The position numbers and the translations under genes were made by a program. Under the pieces are notes generated by a model, which did no database searches, was not told where the DNA came from, and was given only the letters and a program-made list of their open reading frames with translations. DNA of 20,556 nucleotides from an uncultured Novosphingobium sp. (GTDB lineage Bacteria > Pseudomonadota > Alphaproteobacteria > Sphingomonadales > Sphingomonadaceae): the NCBI GenBank assembly GCA_946886365.1, contig CAMPIM010000067.1:1-20556 (forward strand). Direction: 5' to 3'. Below, piece by piece: positions 1 through 7,224 of the stretch (its first letter is position 1; each line of letters starts with the position of its first letter).

Positions 1-230
1 ACCTCGACCGGCGTCTCGCCGCGCGCCAGGATGGCAACGCCGTTAAAGCCCTTCTGCCCGTGCCAGATCGCCCCATAGCCGACATCCTCAATGTCCTTCA
101 GCGGGAATGTCTCGTCCGAAGTCTTGATTTCCTGAAGGCAGGCGACATCCGGCTGCGTCTCGCTCAGCCATTCCAGCAGGCGCGGCAATCGCGCCTTGAT
201 ACCGTTGATGTTGAAGGTCGCGATGCGCAT
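1..230 (-). CDS. xth: Exodeoxyribonuclease III, 5' part only
   Basis: AP endonuclease and 3'-5' exonuclease acting on double-stranded DNA in base-excision repair (family knowledge). Only the first 76 residues lie in the window; the gene runs off the left edge. The start MRIATFNINGIKARL is typical of ExoIII. N7 and E34 (in CLQEIK) match the active-site asparagine and metal-binding glutamate of the EEP fold, and the later GFNGVAIL segment is also conserved. The ATG at 228-230 is preceded on the minus strand by a strong GGGAGGAG ribosome-binding site. It lies 66 bases downstream of the erpA-like gene in the same direction and may share its transcript. Product identity is secure; full length cannot be judged. 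Confidence 0.93.
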   Translation of the reverse strand, partial: MRIATFNINGIKARLPRLLEWLSETQPDVACLQEIKTSDETFPLKDIEDVGYGAIWHGQKGFNGVAILARGETPVE

Positions 231-296
231 GGGGCTTTTCTCCTCCCGCGCATCCCTAAAGAAGATGACGGCCCTTATACAAGGGACGGCCCGTGC

Positions 297-623
297 TTAA
301 ATCGAAAAGCTCGACCCGCAACCGCAGCCAGCAGTGGCATTGGGGTTCGTCACCTTGAACGCCGATCCGCCAAGGTCGGAAACAAAATCGACGGCGGCGC
401 CCCGCACCAGATCCAGGCTCACATCATCCACGACCAACGTCACGCCGTCCCGTTCGACGGCCACATCCTCCGCCTCCACCGCATCGGCGAGGCCAAAGCG
501 GTACTGAAAGCCCGAACATCCGCCACCTTCGACGGCCAGCCGCAGGATCGCGGGCTTGCCTTGCTTGGCGGCAATCGCAGCCACGCGGGCAGCGGCGGAA
601 GGGGTAAGGTCAATGTCAGCCAT
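297..623 (-). CDS. erpA: Iron-sulfur cluster insertion protein, HesB/IscA/ErpA type
   Basis: A-type carrier of 108 residues that receives Fe-S clusters and passes them to apoproteins in the cytoplasm (family knowledge). The three invariant cysteines are visible: C36 in the GGGCSGF motif and C100/C102 in the C-terminal GCGCGSSF motif. Length is normal for the family. ErpA, IscA and SufA are hard to separate by sequence alone; ErpA is the usual call for the stand-alone gene next to xth in alphaproteobacteria, so the symbol is probable rather than proven. No isc or suf genes are in the window. The start ATG at 621-623 has no obvious Shine-Dalgarno sequence. The M23 peptidase gene upstream is separated from it by a likely terminator. 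Confidence 0.88.
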   Translation of the reverse strand: MADIDLTPSAAARVAAIAAKQGKPAILRLAVEGGGCSGFQYRFGLADAVEAEDVAVERDGVTLVVDDVSLDLVRGAAVDFVSDLGGSAFKVTNPNATAGCGCGSSFSI

Positions 624-644
624 GGCGCCTAGATAAGATCAAGC

Positions 645-678
645 AAAAGGCCCGGCAACCCATTGGTGCCGAGCCTTT
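645..678 (-). terminator. Rho-independent terminator after the M23 peptidase gene
   Basis: Read on the minus strand, AAGGCTCGGCA (677 to 667) pairs with TGCCGGGCCTT (657 to 647) over 11 positions with one G-U wobble. The loop is nine bases and the stem runs into a short T tract (648-645). It sits just after the M23 stop at 705 and before the erpA start at 623, so it should separate the two transcripts. The T run is only four bases, so termination may be partial. Confidence 0.65.
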
Positions 679-704
679 GCAAAGGATAAGCGGCGTAGCG
701 CGGA

Positions 705-1430
705 TTATTCCGCGTCATGCTCCTGCGCTTTCGTCGGGCCGCCCATGGCGATCGGCGGTTTCGTGTTCATCGCTACGAGAACATCGGGACCGACGACGAA
801 CGGCATGGGGTTGATCGCCTGGCCGTCCACGCGGACTTCATAATGAAGGTGGCTGCCGGTCGAACGCCCGGTCGATCCCATCAGGCCGATCAACTGGCCA
901 CGATGCACATAGCTGTTGGGGGCCGCGATCAGCTTCGACATATGGCCGTAACGGGTCTCAAGACCGCCGCCATGGGAAATCTGCACCAGATTGCCGTAAC
1001 CGCTTGCCCAACCGGCGCGGCTGACGATGCCGTCTGCGGTGGCGTAGACCGGGGTGCCGACGGGGCCGGGAATATCGATGCCCTTGTGCATCCGCGCGCC
1101 GCCGTTGAACGGGTCGGAACGAACGCCAAAGTTGGAGGTCAGCGACAGTCTTTCGACAGGCCGACCGGTCGGAATATTGTTGCTGGCTGCCTTTACGCCG
1201 CCGTCCAACCGCTGAAGGCTGGAGAAAAGATTGGAAAAGCCCACATCTGCCGGGCCAAGCGCGCCGGTATTGATTTCCGACGCGTCCCCATAAGGATCGT
1301 CGGCGACAGCCTTGGCCTGGGCAGGCATTGCGGCGCACAATGCGCTCACGACGCCCATAGCCCCAATGGATTTACACGCAGACAGGAACCATCGCGCGCT
1401 ACGCGCATTATTCGAACGAAGAAACAACAT
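705..1430 (-). CDS. Secreted M23 (LytM-type) peptidoglycan endopeptidase
   Basis: Predicted zinc endopeptidase of 241 residues cutting peptide cross-bridges in the periplasm. Residues 1-40 form a long signal peptide: a basic n-region, a hydrophobic stretch around 23-36, and a probable cleavage after AQA at 36-38. The peptidase domain is about residues 95-210. Zinc ligands H115 and D119 lie in MHKGID, with H196 in HLHYEV; H163 (RYGH) and H194 are the usual catalytic histidines. All key residues are present, so it should be active. The region before the domain (40-90) is short and has no coiled coil, unlike EnvC-type activators. The ATG at 1430 is the first possible start after an in-frame stop. 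A GGAGGA lies about 16 bases upstream, unusually far. A hairpin lies just before it. Confidence 0.88.
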   Translation of the reverse strand: MLFLRSNNARSARWFLSACKSIGAMGVVSALCAAMPAQAKAVADDPYGDASEINTGALGPADVGFSNLFSSLQRLDGGVKAASNNIPTGRPVERLSLTSNFGVRSDPFNGGARMHKGIDIPGPVGTPVYATADGIVSRAGWASGYGNLVQISHGGGLETRYGHMSKLIAAPNSYVHRGQLIGLMGSTGRSTGSHLHYEVRVDGQAINPMPFVVGPDVLVAMNTKPPIAMGGPTKAQEHDAE

Positions 1431-1452
1431 GCCGACCCCGACTTATCCTCCG

Positions 1453-1469
1453 GAGGCTTTTTGAGCCTC
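1453..1469 (-). promoter_or_regulatory. Hairpin in the leader of the M23 gene
   Basis: A perfect 6-base inverted repeat, GAGGCT and AGCCTC with a 5-base loop, lies 23 bases upstream of the M23 start codon. On the minus strand its 3' arm runs directly into the CCGGAGGA Shine-Dalgarno region. No T run follows on either strand, so it is unlikely to be an intrinsic terminator. A role in shaping access to the ribosome-binding site is inference. Confidence 0.35.
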
Positions 1470-1539
1470 TCGGCGCTCCCCGTGTTGACCAAATGCGACC
1501 TAAATCGCCACCCGCGTCATCAAAAGGACATTTCCCGCT

Positions 1540-2349
1540 TCATTGTGCAAGCGCGCCGTAAAAATCGAGCGTTAAACCGGCTTGTCGACGCGCCGAGTCG
1601 TTGAACGGCGGCTTCAACGACCCGCGAAAATGGCGTTTTACAAGGATTTGGTAATGATTTGCGGGGGGCAGCCCCTCTCGGTTCGCCGCATGACCAAACC
1701 AACTTGTCCCGGCTCTAACGTGGCGAATCTCATCTGTCATAATGCGGCGCAACATGCGCGCGGATGCCTCGTCCCCCACGCCTTCGAACCGTCCGATCGT
1801 GGCGGGCGTGATGTCCAGCGCGCGCGCTTCCAGCACCATCGGGACAATGGCGAGCCGCGCCATGGCATCTCCTGCGGTTTCGGTAGCGGCCTGCCACAGC
1901 CCGTCATGGGCAGGCAGTCGGCCGTAGAAACTTCCCATTTGCCGCAGACGCCGGTCCAGCAGCGCGAAATGCATCGCTTCCTCCGCGCCCACCCGCATCC
2001 AATCGTCTACAAAGGCTTGCGGAAACTCGCTCCCGAACCGGCCGATCAGGTCGAACGCCAGGTCGATCGCGACAAACTCGATATGCGCCAAGGCATGCAG
2101 CATGGCGATCCGGGACCGGTCGGAACCGATCTTGCCGCGCTTGGGCATCTGATTGGCGGGCAACAGGGCGGGCGCGTCAGGCCGCGCGGGCGTGTCGGGC
2201 ATCGCGGCGTCGAACTGGTGCGCCAATCGGCCCTGCCTCCAGGCGCGGGCCACCGCGCGCGCCGCCATCAGCTTGTCCCGTGGCTCCGGCGTCATCAGCA
2301 CATGAGCGCAGGCTTGCCCCACGCTCTCAATCTCGACCGGCAAATTCAA
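1540..2349 (-). CDS. DUF455 family ferritin-like protein
   Basis: Helical protein of 269 residues in the ferritin-like DUF455 family; its biochemical role is not established. A di-iron or similar metal site is suggested by E91, the EExxH-type motif with E124 and H127, E174, and ExxH at E207/H210, the repeated E...ExxH pattern of ferritin-like four-helix bundles. The reading frame has no ATG near its N-terminus. The best start is TTG at 2349-2347, which overlaps the TGA stop of the peroxiredoxin gene and gives the N-terminus MNLPVEIES and a normal family length. A second TTG two codons later is an alternative. Tight coupling to a thiol peroxidase gene hints at oxidative or metal stress, but this is context only. 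Confidence 0.82.
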   Translation of the reverse strand: MNLPVEIESVGQACAHVLMTPEPRDKLMAARAVARAWRQGRLAHQFDAAMPDTPARPDAPALLPANQMPKRGKIGSDRSRIAMLHALAHIEFVAIDLAFDLIGRFGSEFPQAFVDDWMRVGAEEAMHFALLDRRLRQMGSFYGRLPAHDGLWQAATETAGDAMARLAIVPMVLEARALDITPATIGRFEGVGDEASARMLRRIMTDEIRHVRAGTSWFGHAANREGLPPANHYQILVKRHFRGSLKPPFNDSARRQAGLTLDFYGALAQ

Positions 2350-2807
2350 AGCGCCTTCACGGCCTCCAGCACTTCGGCGGCATGGCCCTTCACCTTCACC
2401 TTGGGCCAGACGCGCACAATCTTGCCCGTTCCATCGACAAGAAAGGTCGCCCGCTCGATCCCCATATATTTCCGGCCATAAAGCGACTTTTCGACCCAAG
2501 TGCCGAACGCCTCGCACGCCTCACCCGGCTCGTCGGATGCGAGCGTCACGTTCAGGCCGTATTTTTCCGCGAATTTCTTGAGCTTCGCAGGCTTGTCCTT
2601 GGAAATGCCGACCACCGGCACACCCAATGCCGCATAGTCACCCGCCAACTCGGTGAAGTCCTTGGCCTCATTGGTGCAGCCGGGCGTGTCGGCCTTGGGG
2701 TAGAAATAGACGACGACCGGCTTCCCCTTGAACCGATCCAATGCGAAGTCGACGCCATCGGCATCCTTCAACGTCACGCTCGGCAGGGCATCACCGGCTT
2801 CCAGCAT
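2346..2807 (-). CDS. bcp: Peroxiredoxin, BCP/PrxQ family
   Basis: Cytoplasmic thiol peroxidase of 153 residues reducing hydroperoxides (family knowledge). The peroxidatic cysteine is C44 in YFYPKADTPGCT, the classic PrxQ active site. The resolving cysteine found five residues later in E. coli BCP is absent (residue 49 is Lys). The only other cysteine is C98 (GEACEAFG), matching a non-essential cysteine of E. coli BCP. The enzyme may therefore act as a 1-Cys form or use an outside thiol. The start ATG at 2807 has a GGAGGAAG site and overlaps the 3' end of glnE by 17 bases, so the two are probably translationally coupled. An upstream in-frame start at 2849 would add 14 residues deep inside glnE and is less likely. 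Confidence 0.92.
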   Translation of the reverse strand: MLEAGDALPSVTLKDADGVDFALDRFKGKPVVVYFYPKADTPGCTNEAKDFTELAGDYAALGVPVVGISKDKPAKLKKFAEKYGLNVTLASDEPGEACEAFGTWVEKSLYGRKYMGIERATFLVDGTGKIVRVWPKVKVKGHAAEVLEAVKAL

Positions 2808-5493
2808 CTTCTTCCTCCGAATAGGGCGCGGACAGCTCTGCCCAGGCATCGCTCACCCTTTGCCGGGCCTGCGCATAGCTTTCAAGCAGCGCGTCCCAGC
2901 TTTCGACACCACATGCCCGTGCAACGACCGGCCGGGTGGCCTCCGGCGGCTCGGTCGATTTGGGCGACACCAGCCGCGACACGATCAGGAAGCGCGTGAT
3001 CAGGTCATGCGCATCAATCAGGTCGGCTGGAAGATGACCCGCCTCGACCAGCTCATCCAAAGCGGCGCGCAAATCAGGACTGAACGCCATATTATGCTTG
3101 AACTGCGACACGTGGATCAGGAACTCCAGATCCACCAGCCCCCCCGGCACCAGCTTGACGTCCAGCTCGCTGGCAGGCGGCTTGTGCGCGGCGATATCCC
3201 GGCGCATCTTCACCGCCTGACGCGCCAGCTCCGGGAAATCGCGCGGCCGTTCCAAAGTCTCGGCCAATATCGCGCTCAACGCCGCCCGACCGCTAGCCGA
3301 TCCGAAAACCGGCCGCGCGCGCGTCAGCGCCAGATGTTCCCAGGTCCACGCCTCCTCGCGCTGATATTTGGCAAAGCTGTCCAGACTGACCGCCAGCAAC
3401 CCCTGCGCGCCCGACGGCCGCAACCGCGTATCCACCTCATAAAGCGGCCCCGCCGCCGTCTGCACCGATAACGCATTGGTTATGCGTTGCCCCAGCCGAT
3501 TGAAATACTGGGTCGCCCCCAATGGTTTTCTTCCATCGGATTCCTTCATGAAATCGCCGGAAAAAAGATAAACCAGATCCAGATCCGAAGCGTGCGTCAA
3601 AACGCCGCCGCCCAGTCGGCCAAGCGCAAGGATAAGCATCTCGCCACCCTGCACCCGTCCATGCACTGTTTCGAATTCCCGAACGGTCGCACTCGCCAAC
3701 GCCTCGATCGCCGCCTCAGCCACCCGCGAATAACCACGCCCCGCTTCCAGAGGATCGCCGCCGCGAATGATCTGCGCACCCAGCGCAAATCGCCGATCAT
3801 TAACCCGCTGCCGCACCCGGTCGAGCAGCGCCTGATAATCCTCGCCCGCTTCCAACTGCGCGAATTGTGCGGCCAGTTGCTCCACGGCAGGCGGCGGATC
3901 GAAAGCGGACGTATCGATAAGCCCATCGAGCAGCTCGGCCCGTCGTCCCAACGCATCCGCCAGCGTCGGCGCATGACTGAGCAACTCCGCCATCAGCTCT
4001 GCAAGCCCCGGCCGCGCGGCAAGCAGCTTGAAGAAGTTGATGGCGCTCGGCAGCCTGCCGATCAGGTCATCAAGGCGGTTCAGCGCCCGCACCGGATCGG
4101 GCGCCGCCGCCAATGTGCGCATCAACCCCGGCAGCAAATCTTCCAGCGCTTCCCGCGAAGCCGTGCTGCGCAACGCCCTGATGCTGCCCGTGCGCCAGCG
4201 AGCGATCCGCGCGACCGGAGCCTGCGGATCAACAAAGCCCATTTCCGCCAGCTGCGCCGCCAGCCGGTCTTCGTCATGCGAAAGCGACTCTGATTTTTCA
4301 GCAGGCGTCAGCTGATCGTAATTGGCCCCGACCCATTCCACCTTCGGACGAAGCAGCTCGATCAGTTCCGCTCCGTTATCCAGCCCATGCAGCCGCGCAA
4401 CATTGTCCATGGCTTCCGCGGTCTTGGGCAGCTCATGCGTTTGCCGGTCCTCGACCATCTGCAACCGATGCTCGATCGTACGGAACAGCACATAAGCTTC
4501 GTCCAGCTTGCGCGAGACTTCCGGATCGAAGACCCCTGCCGCCGCCAGCGCTCGAAGCGCCTCGCGCGTATTGCCCGACCGCAGCGCCGGGTCTCGCCCG
4601 CCATGTATCAATTGATGGGTCTGCGCGAAAAACTCGACTTCCCGGATGCCGCCACGTCCCCGTTTCAGATCATAGCCCGGCCCGAAAGCCTGACCCTGCG
4701 CATAATGGTCGCGAATTCGTCGCGATATGTCGGTGATCGCGTCGATCGCGCCGAAATCCAGGCTCCGCCGCCAGACGAACGGACGAATCTGCTGCATGAA
4801 ATAATCGCCCAGACCAAGGTCGCCTGCCGCAGGACGCGCGCGGACGAAAGCGGCCTGCTCCCACCCCATCGCTGTCGATTCATAATAGCCGATCGCCGCC
4901 TCGACCGGCAGCGCAATGGGCGTGGCTTCGGGAGAGGGACGCAGCCGTAAATCCACACGAAAGACGTAGCCATCACCGTCCCGCGCATTCAAAAGCTCGC
5001 TCACTCGCCTGCCGATCCGCACTGCCGCATCAGCCGGGTCTTCCCGCTCCCCATGCGGCAGGGTCGCCGGGTCATAAAGCAGGATGGGGTCGATGTCGGA
5101 TGAGTAATTCAGCTCGCGGCTGCCATGCTTGCCCAATGCCAGCACGACAAATCCCTTCGGCTCCACGCCCGGGTACCGCTCGGCAAAGGTGGCGCGCAGT
5201 GCTTCTTCCAAAGCCTGGTCAGCAAAATCCGACAAGGTACGCGTTACACGATCCAAGTCCCAGGCGCCCGACAGATCCGCCGCCGCCGTGACCAGCGATA
5301 ATGCGCCCTTCCGCCGCCGCAGGGACCTGGCGATTCCCTCATCCGCGTCCGATACGTTTTGGGCCGCCTTCAGCGCCGCTTCGACGTCTCCACCTTCGAG
5401 CAGGTCAACCACTTCGGGAAACCTGTCCATCTGTCTGGCGAGGAAAGGCGAATGCCCACGCATCCGCGCCATTGCCGCCGTCCAGTCCGCCAC
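2791..5493 (-). CDS. glnE: Bifunctional glutamine synthetase adenylyltransferase/deadenylase
   Basis: Adds AMP to, and phosphorolytically removes it from, glutamine synthetase GlnA according to nitrogen status relayed by PII (family knowledge). Two nucleotidyltransferase domains are visible. Counting from an ATG at 5511, the N-terminal deadenylase domain has D139-x-D141 in SSDID with D187 in FRVDLRLRP. The C-terminal adenylylase domain has D643-x-D645 in ASDLD with D694 in YEVDTRLRP. Both acidic triads are intact. Length is about 900 residues, slightly short for the family. The ATG at 5511 lacks a ribosome-binding site, whereas the GTG at 5493 (MADWTAAMAR) follows AGGAGA at good spacing, so I prefer 5493; the longer form adds six residues. 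It heads the glnE-bcp-DUF455 run. Confidence 0.95.
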   Translation of the reverse strand: MADWTAAMARMRGHSPFLARQMDRFPEVVDLLEGGDVEAALKAAQNVSDADEGIARSLRRRKGALSLVTAAADLSGAWDLDRVTRTLSDFADQALEEALRATFAERYPGVEPKGFVVLALGKHGSRELNYSSDIDPILLYDPATLPHGEREDPADAAVRIGRRVSELLNARDGDGYVFRVDLRLRPSPEATPIALPVEAAIGYYESTAMGWEQAAFVRARPAAGDLGLGDYFMQQIRPFVWRRSLDFGAIDAITDISRRIRDHYAQGQAFGPGYDLKRGRGGIREVEFFAQTHQLIHGGRDPALRSGNTREALRALAAAGVFDPEVSRKLDEAYVLFRTIEHRLQMVEDRQTHELPKTAEAMDNVARLHGLDNGAELIELLRPKVEWVGANYDQLTPAEKSESLSHDEDRLAAQLAEMGFVDPQAPVARIARWRTGSIRALRSTASREALEDLLPGLMRTLAAAPDPVRALNRLDDLIGRLPSAINFFKLLAARPGLAELMAELLSHAPTLADALGRRAELLDGLIDTSAFDPPPAVEQLAAQFAQLEAGEDYQALLDRVRQRVNDRRFALGAQIIRGGDPLEAGRGYSRVAEAAIEALASATVREFETVHGRVQGGEMLILALGRLGGGVLTHASDLDLVYLFSGDFMKESDGRKPLGATQYFNRLGQRITNALSVQTAAGPLYEVDTRLRPSGAQGLLAVSLDSFAKYQREEAWTWEHLALTRARPVFGSASGRAALSAILAETLERPRDFPELARQAVKMRRDIAAHKPPASELDVKLVPGGLVDLEFLIHVSQFKHNMAFSPDLRAALDELVEAGHLPADLIDAHDLITRFLIVSRLVSPKSTEPPEATRPVVARACGVESWDALLESYAQARQRVSDAWAELSAPYSEEEDAGSR

Positions 5494-5579
5494 CGCAATC
5501 TCTCCTGTCATACCGTTGCTATCGCCCGAGCCTTAAATGAATGCCAGAAACTTTTCCCGGTGCCGCCCGTTGTAGAAAC

Positions 5580-5771
5580 ATGGAAATGCAGCGTAAATCA
5601 GTGAGCCGATCTGGCAACGGGCGGAAGACGACTGATCGCAAATTCCTGACAGTTGGCGTCCCTCAGCCCTATGAAGGCATCGGCAACGCGTTGCAGTCTA
5701 CCTTCCGCGCCAAGCGTGATAGCTTGCCATCGGACATGATGGACCTACTGAAAAAACTCGACCGAAATTAG
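5580..5771 (+). CDS. NepR-family anti-sigma factor, general stress response
   Basis: Small protein of 63 residues whose second half fits the NepR core: I-G-x-x-L near residues 34-38, then an aromatic residue, then L-P-x-x-M-x-x-L-L-x-x-L-D to near the end (the last residues read LLKKLDRN). NepR proteins bind and hold the ECF sigma factor EcfG until phosphorylated PhyR captures them (known for alphaproteobacteria). The N-terminal half is basic and probably disordered, also as in NepR. No phyR or ecfG lies beside it, so it may be an orphan or second copy. It diverges from glnE. The start is uncertain: ATG at 5580 gives the usual NepR length, an ATG at 5541 adds 13 residues, and neither has a good ribosome-binding site. 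Confidence 0.72.
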   Translation: MEMQRKSVSRSGNGRKTTDRKFLTVGVPQPYEGIGNALQSTFRAKRDSLPSDMMDLLKKLDRN

Positions 5772-5842
5772 ACAGGCTGCGCAGGATTTTATTTACCGAA
5801 AGCCACTAGAAACAGCGCGTCTTTGGTTCAGGATGTGCCTGC

Positions 5843-6187
5843 ATGCTCTACAAGGCTTTCGCCGCCATCACGTTGGTCAGCGCCCCAATAATCGTTCTGT
5901 TGGTTCAGGGCATCACGCCCCACCCTTCGGCGACACCATCAGCTCCGGTGGTTCAACCCATGGTTCCGCAACCCCCGGTTCAACAGCCATTGCCCACCCA
6001 ACAATCTGTCGTAGCGCCAGTGCCGATGGAGCAGGCCCCTCCTGCCGTACCCTTTGGCCAGCCCATGCCGGAAGCGGGCAAGCCATTCCTCGCGCCAGGC
6101 AACGGCCTTCCCGGCGAATCACCGACCGGCGCGGGCGAAGCCGGTAACAGCGATATTGCAACAAGTTCGGAAGCCCGCCCCCTCTGA
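5843..6187 (+). CDS. Proline-rich exported or membrane-anchored protein, function unknown
   Basis: Unrecognised protein of 114 residues. Residues 5-24 form a hydrophobic segment (AAITLVSAPIIVLLV) that could be an uncleaved signal anchor or signal peptide. The rest is low-complexity, rich in Pro, Gln, Val and Ala up to about residue 90, with repeated PxxxQP-like spacing, and no cysteines. This composition suits a spacer crossing the periplasm, but no domain is recognisable. An AGGA lies nine bases before the ATG, giving modest support for the start. It is convergent with the zinc metallopeptidase gene, whose stop lies 16 bases away. The opposite strand holds shorter open frames with no family resemblance. 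Coding status is likely but unproven. Confidence 0.55.
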   Translation: MLYKAFAAITLVSAPIIVLLVQGITPHPSATPSAPVVQPMVPQPPVQQPLPTQQSVVAPVPMEQAPPAVPFGQPMPEAGKPFLAPGNGLPGESPTGAGEAGNSDIATSSEARPL

Positions 6188-6203
6188 CAGCCTACAGCGC
6201 TTT

Positions 6204-7079
6204 TTAGCCCGCCGCCCCGGCAAAAGTATCGCATTGCGCCGGGTCCCCGCTGTCCAGCCCCTTGCGCAGCCAGGTCATCCGCTGCTCGCTGGACCCATGG
6301 GTGAAGCTTTCCGGCACGGGACGCCGTCCTGCCGCCTTCTGCAATGTATCATCGCCAATGGATTGCGCGGCGGTCATGCCTTCCTCCAGATCGCCCGCTT
6401 CCATCAGCCCCGTGCGTTTCGCCCACACGCCTGCATAGCAATCCGCCTGCAACTCTACGCGCACTTGCAGATCATTGCCTTGCTCTTCGCCCACGCTGCG
6501 CTGACGCTGTTGCACCTGCCCCAAAGTGCCTTCCAGATCCTGCACATGATGCCCGACCTCATGGGCAATCACATAGGCCTGGGCAAAGTCACCCGGCGCG
6601 CCGAAGCGCTGGCGTAGTTCATTGAAAAAATCGGTGTCCAGATACACCTTTTTGTCATTGGGGCAGTAGAATGGACCCATTGCACTTTGCGCGGCGCCGC
6701 AGCCCGACGCGCCAGCCTGCGAGTAAAAGGACAGGACTGTCGGCTGATATTGCTGCCCCGATTGCTGGAAAATCTGGCCCCAAACCTTCTCCGTCGATCC
6801 CAGGACCTTCAACGACCAATGCTGAATTTCCGACAATTTCTGCGGATCGCGACTGACGGACGCATCCTGCTGCACGCCGCCGCCGCCTCCAACCAAGCTC
6901 AGCGGATTGACGCCCATCACCATCAGGATGATGAGCGCGACGACAATCCCGCCGCAACCAAAACGGCTGCCGATAAATGGCAACAGCATGCCAAGGCCAC
7001 CGCCTAGCCCACCACCAAAGCCGCCACGGCCGCTTTGCACCTCGAAATTGGAGCTTTCCCGTTCGTCGTCCAACCGCAT
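6204..7079 (-). CDS. Neutral zinc metallopeptidase, YpfJ/KPN_02809 family
   Basis: Membrane-anchored protein of 291 residues of the putative neutral zinc metallopeptidase family (PF04228); its physiological substrate is not known. An N-terminal Gly-rich basic stretch (residues 17-30) precedes one membrane helix at about 42-57, then a second Gly run at 64-68. The active-site helix is HEVGH at 173-177 (zinc ligands H173 and H177, catalytic E174). The downstream ELQADC at 209-214 supplies the probable third ligand. C127 and C139 flank a conserved FYCPNDKKVYLD segment. Length is typical. The ATG at 7079 follows an AGAGGG site. It diverges from the patatin gene across about 145 bases. Confidence 0.9.
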   Translation of the reverse strand: MRLDDERESSNFEVQSGRGGFGGGLGGGLGMLLPFIGSRFGCGGIVVALIILMVMGVNPLSLVGGGGGVQQDASVSRDPQKLSEIQHWSLKVLGSTEKVWGQIFQQSGQQYQPTVLSFYSQAGASGCGAAQSAMGPFYCPNDKKVYLDTDFFNELRQRFGAPGDFAQAYVIAHEVGHHVQDLEGTLGQVQQRQRSVGEEQGNDLQVRVELQADCYAGVWAKRTGLMEAGDLEEGMTAAQSIGDDTLQKAAGRRPVPESFTHGSSEQRMTWLRKGLDSGDPAQCDTFAGAAG

Positions 7080-7125
7080 GACGCCCTCTCTTTCATCCCA
7101 TGCCTATCCGATCAGCGTGAAGGTT

Positions 7126-7151
7126 GGAACGGCTGCGATATGGAGTTGGTT
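7126..7151 (+). promoter_or_regulatory. Possible sigma-EcfG promoter upstream of the patatin-bdhA pair
   Basis: GGAAC at 7126-7130 and GGTT at 7148-7151 are separated by 17 bases. This matches the alphaproteobacterial general-stress consensus (GGAAC, 16-17 bases, CGTT) with one mismatch. It lies about 73 bases before the patatin start codon. Such short motifs occur by chance, so this is a lead only; the NepR-like gene 1.4 kb away makes it more interesting. Confidence 0.35.
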
Positions 7152-7224
7152 GCTTTCAGCTTATCGGATTGTTGCAGCACATTAAGTTGGCACCCGCGCG
7201 CTAGTCGTTATATTGCACTGCGAC

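Noticed and set aside
272..285. CCCTT/AAGGG palindrome between erpA and xth as a terminator
   Set aside because: A five-base stem without a T run on either strand; too weak to call.
60..632. Plus-strand open frame over xth and erpA
   Set aside because: Both minus-strand genes are recognised by active-site residues, so this frame is a shadow.
1582..2481. Plus-strand open frame opposite the DUF455 gene
   Set aside because: The minus strand shows conserved ferritin-like motifs; the plus frame does not resemble any protein.
2728..4293. Plus-strand open frames opposite glnE
   Set aside because: glnE is intact with both catalytic domains; the opposite frames are rich in Arg, Gln, Pro and His and resemble no family.
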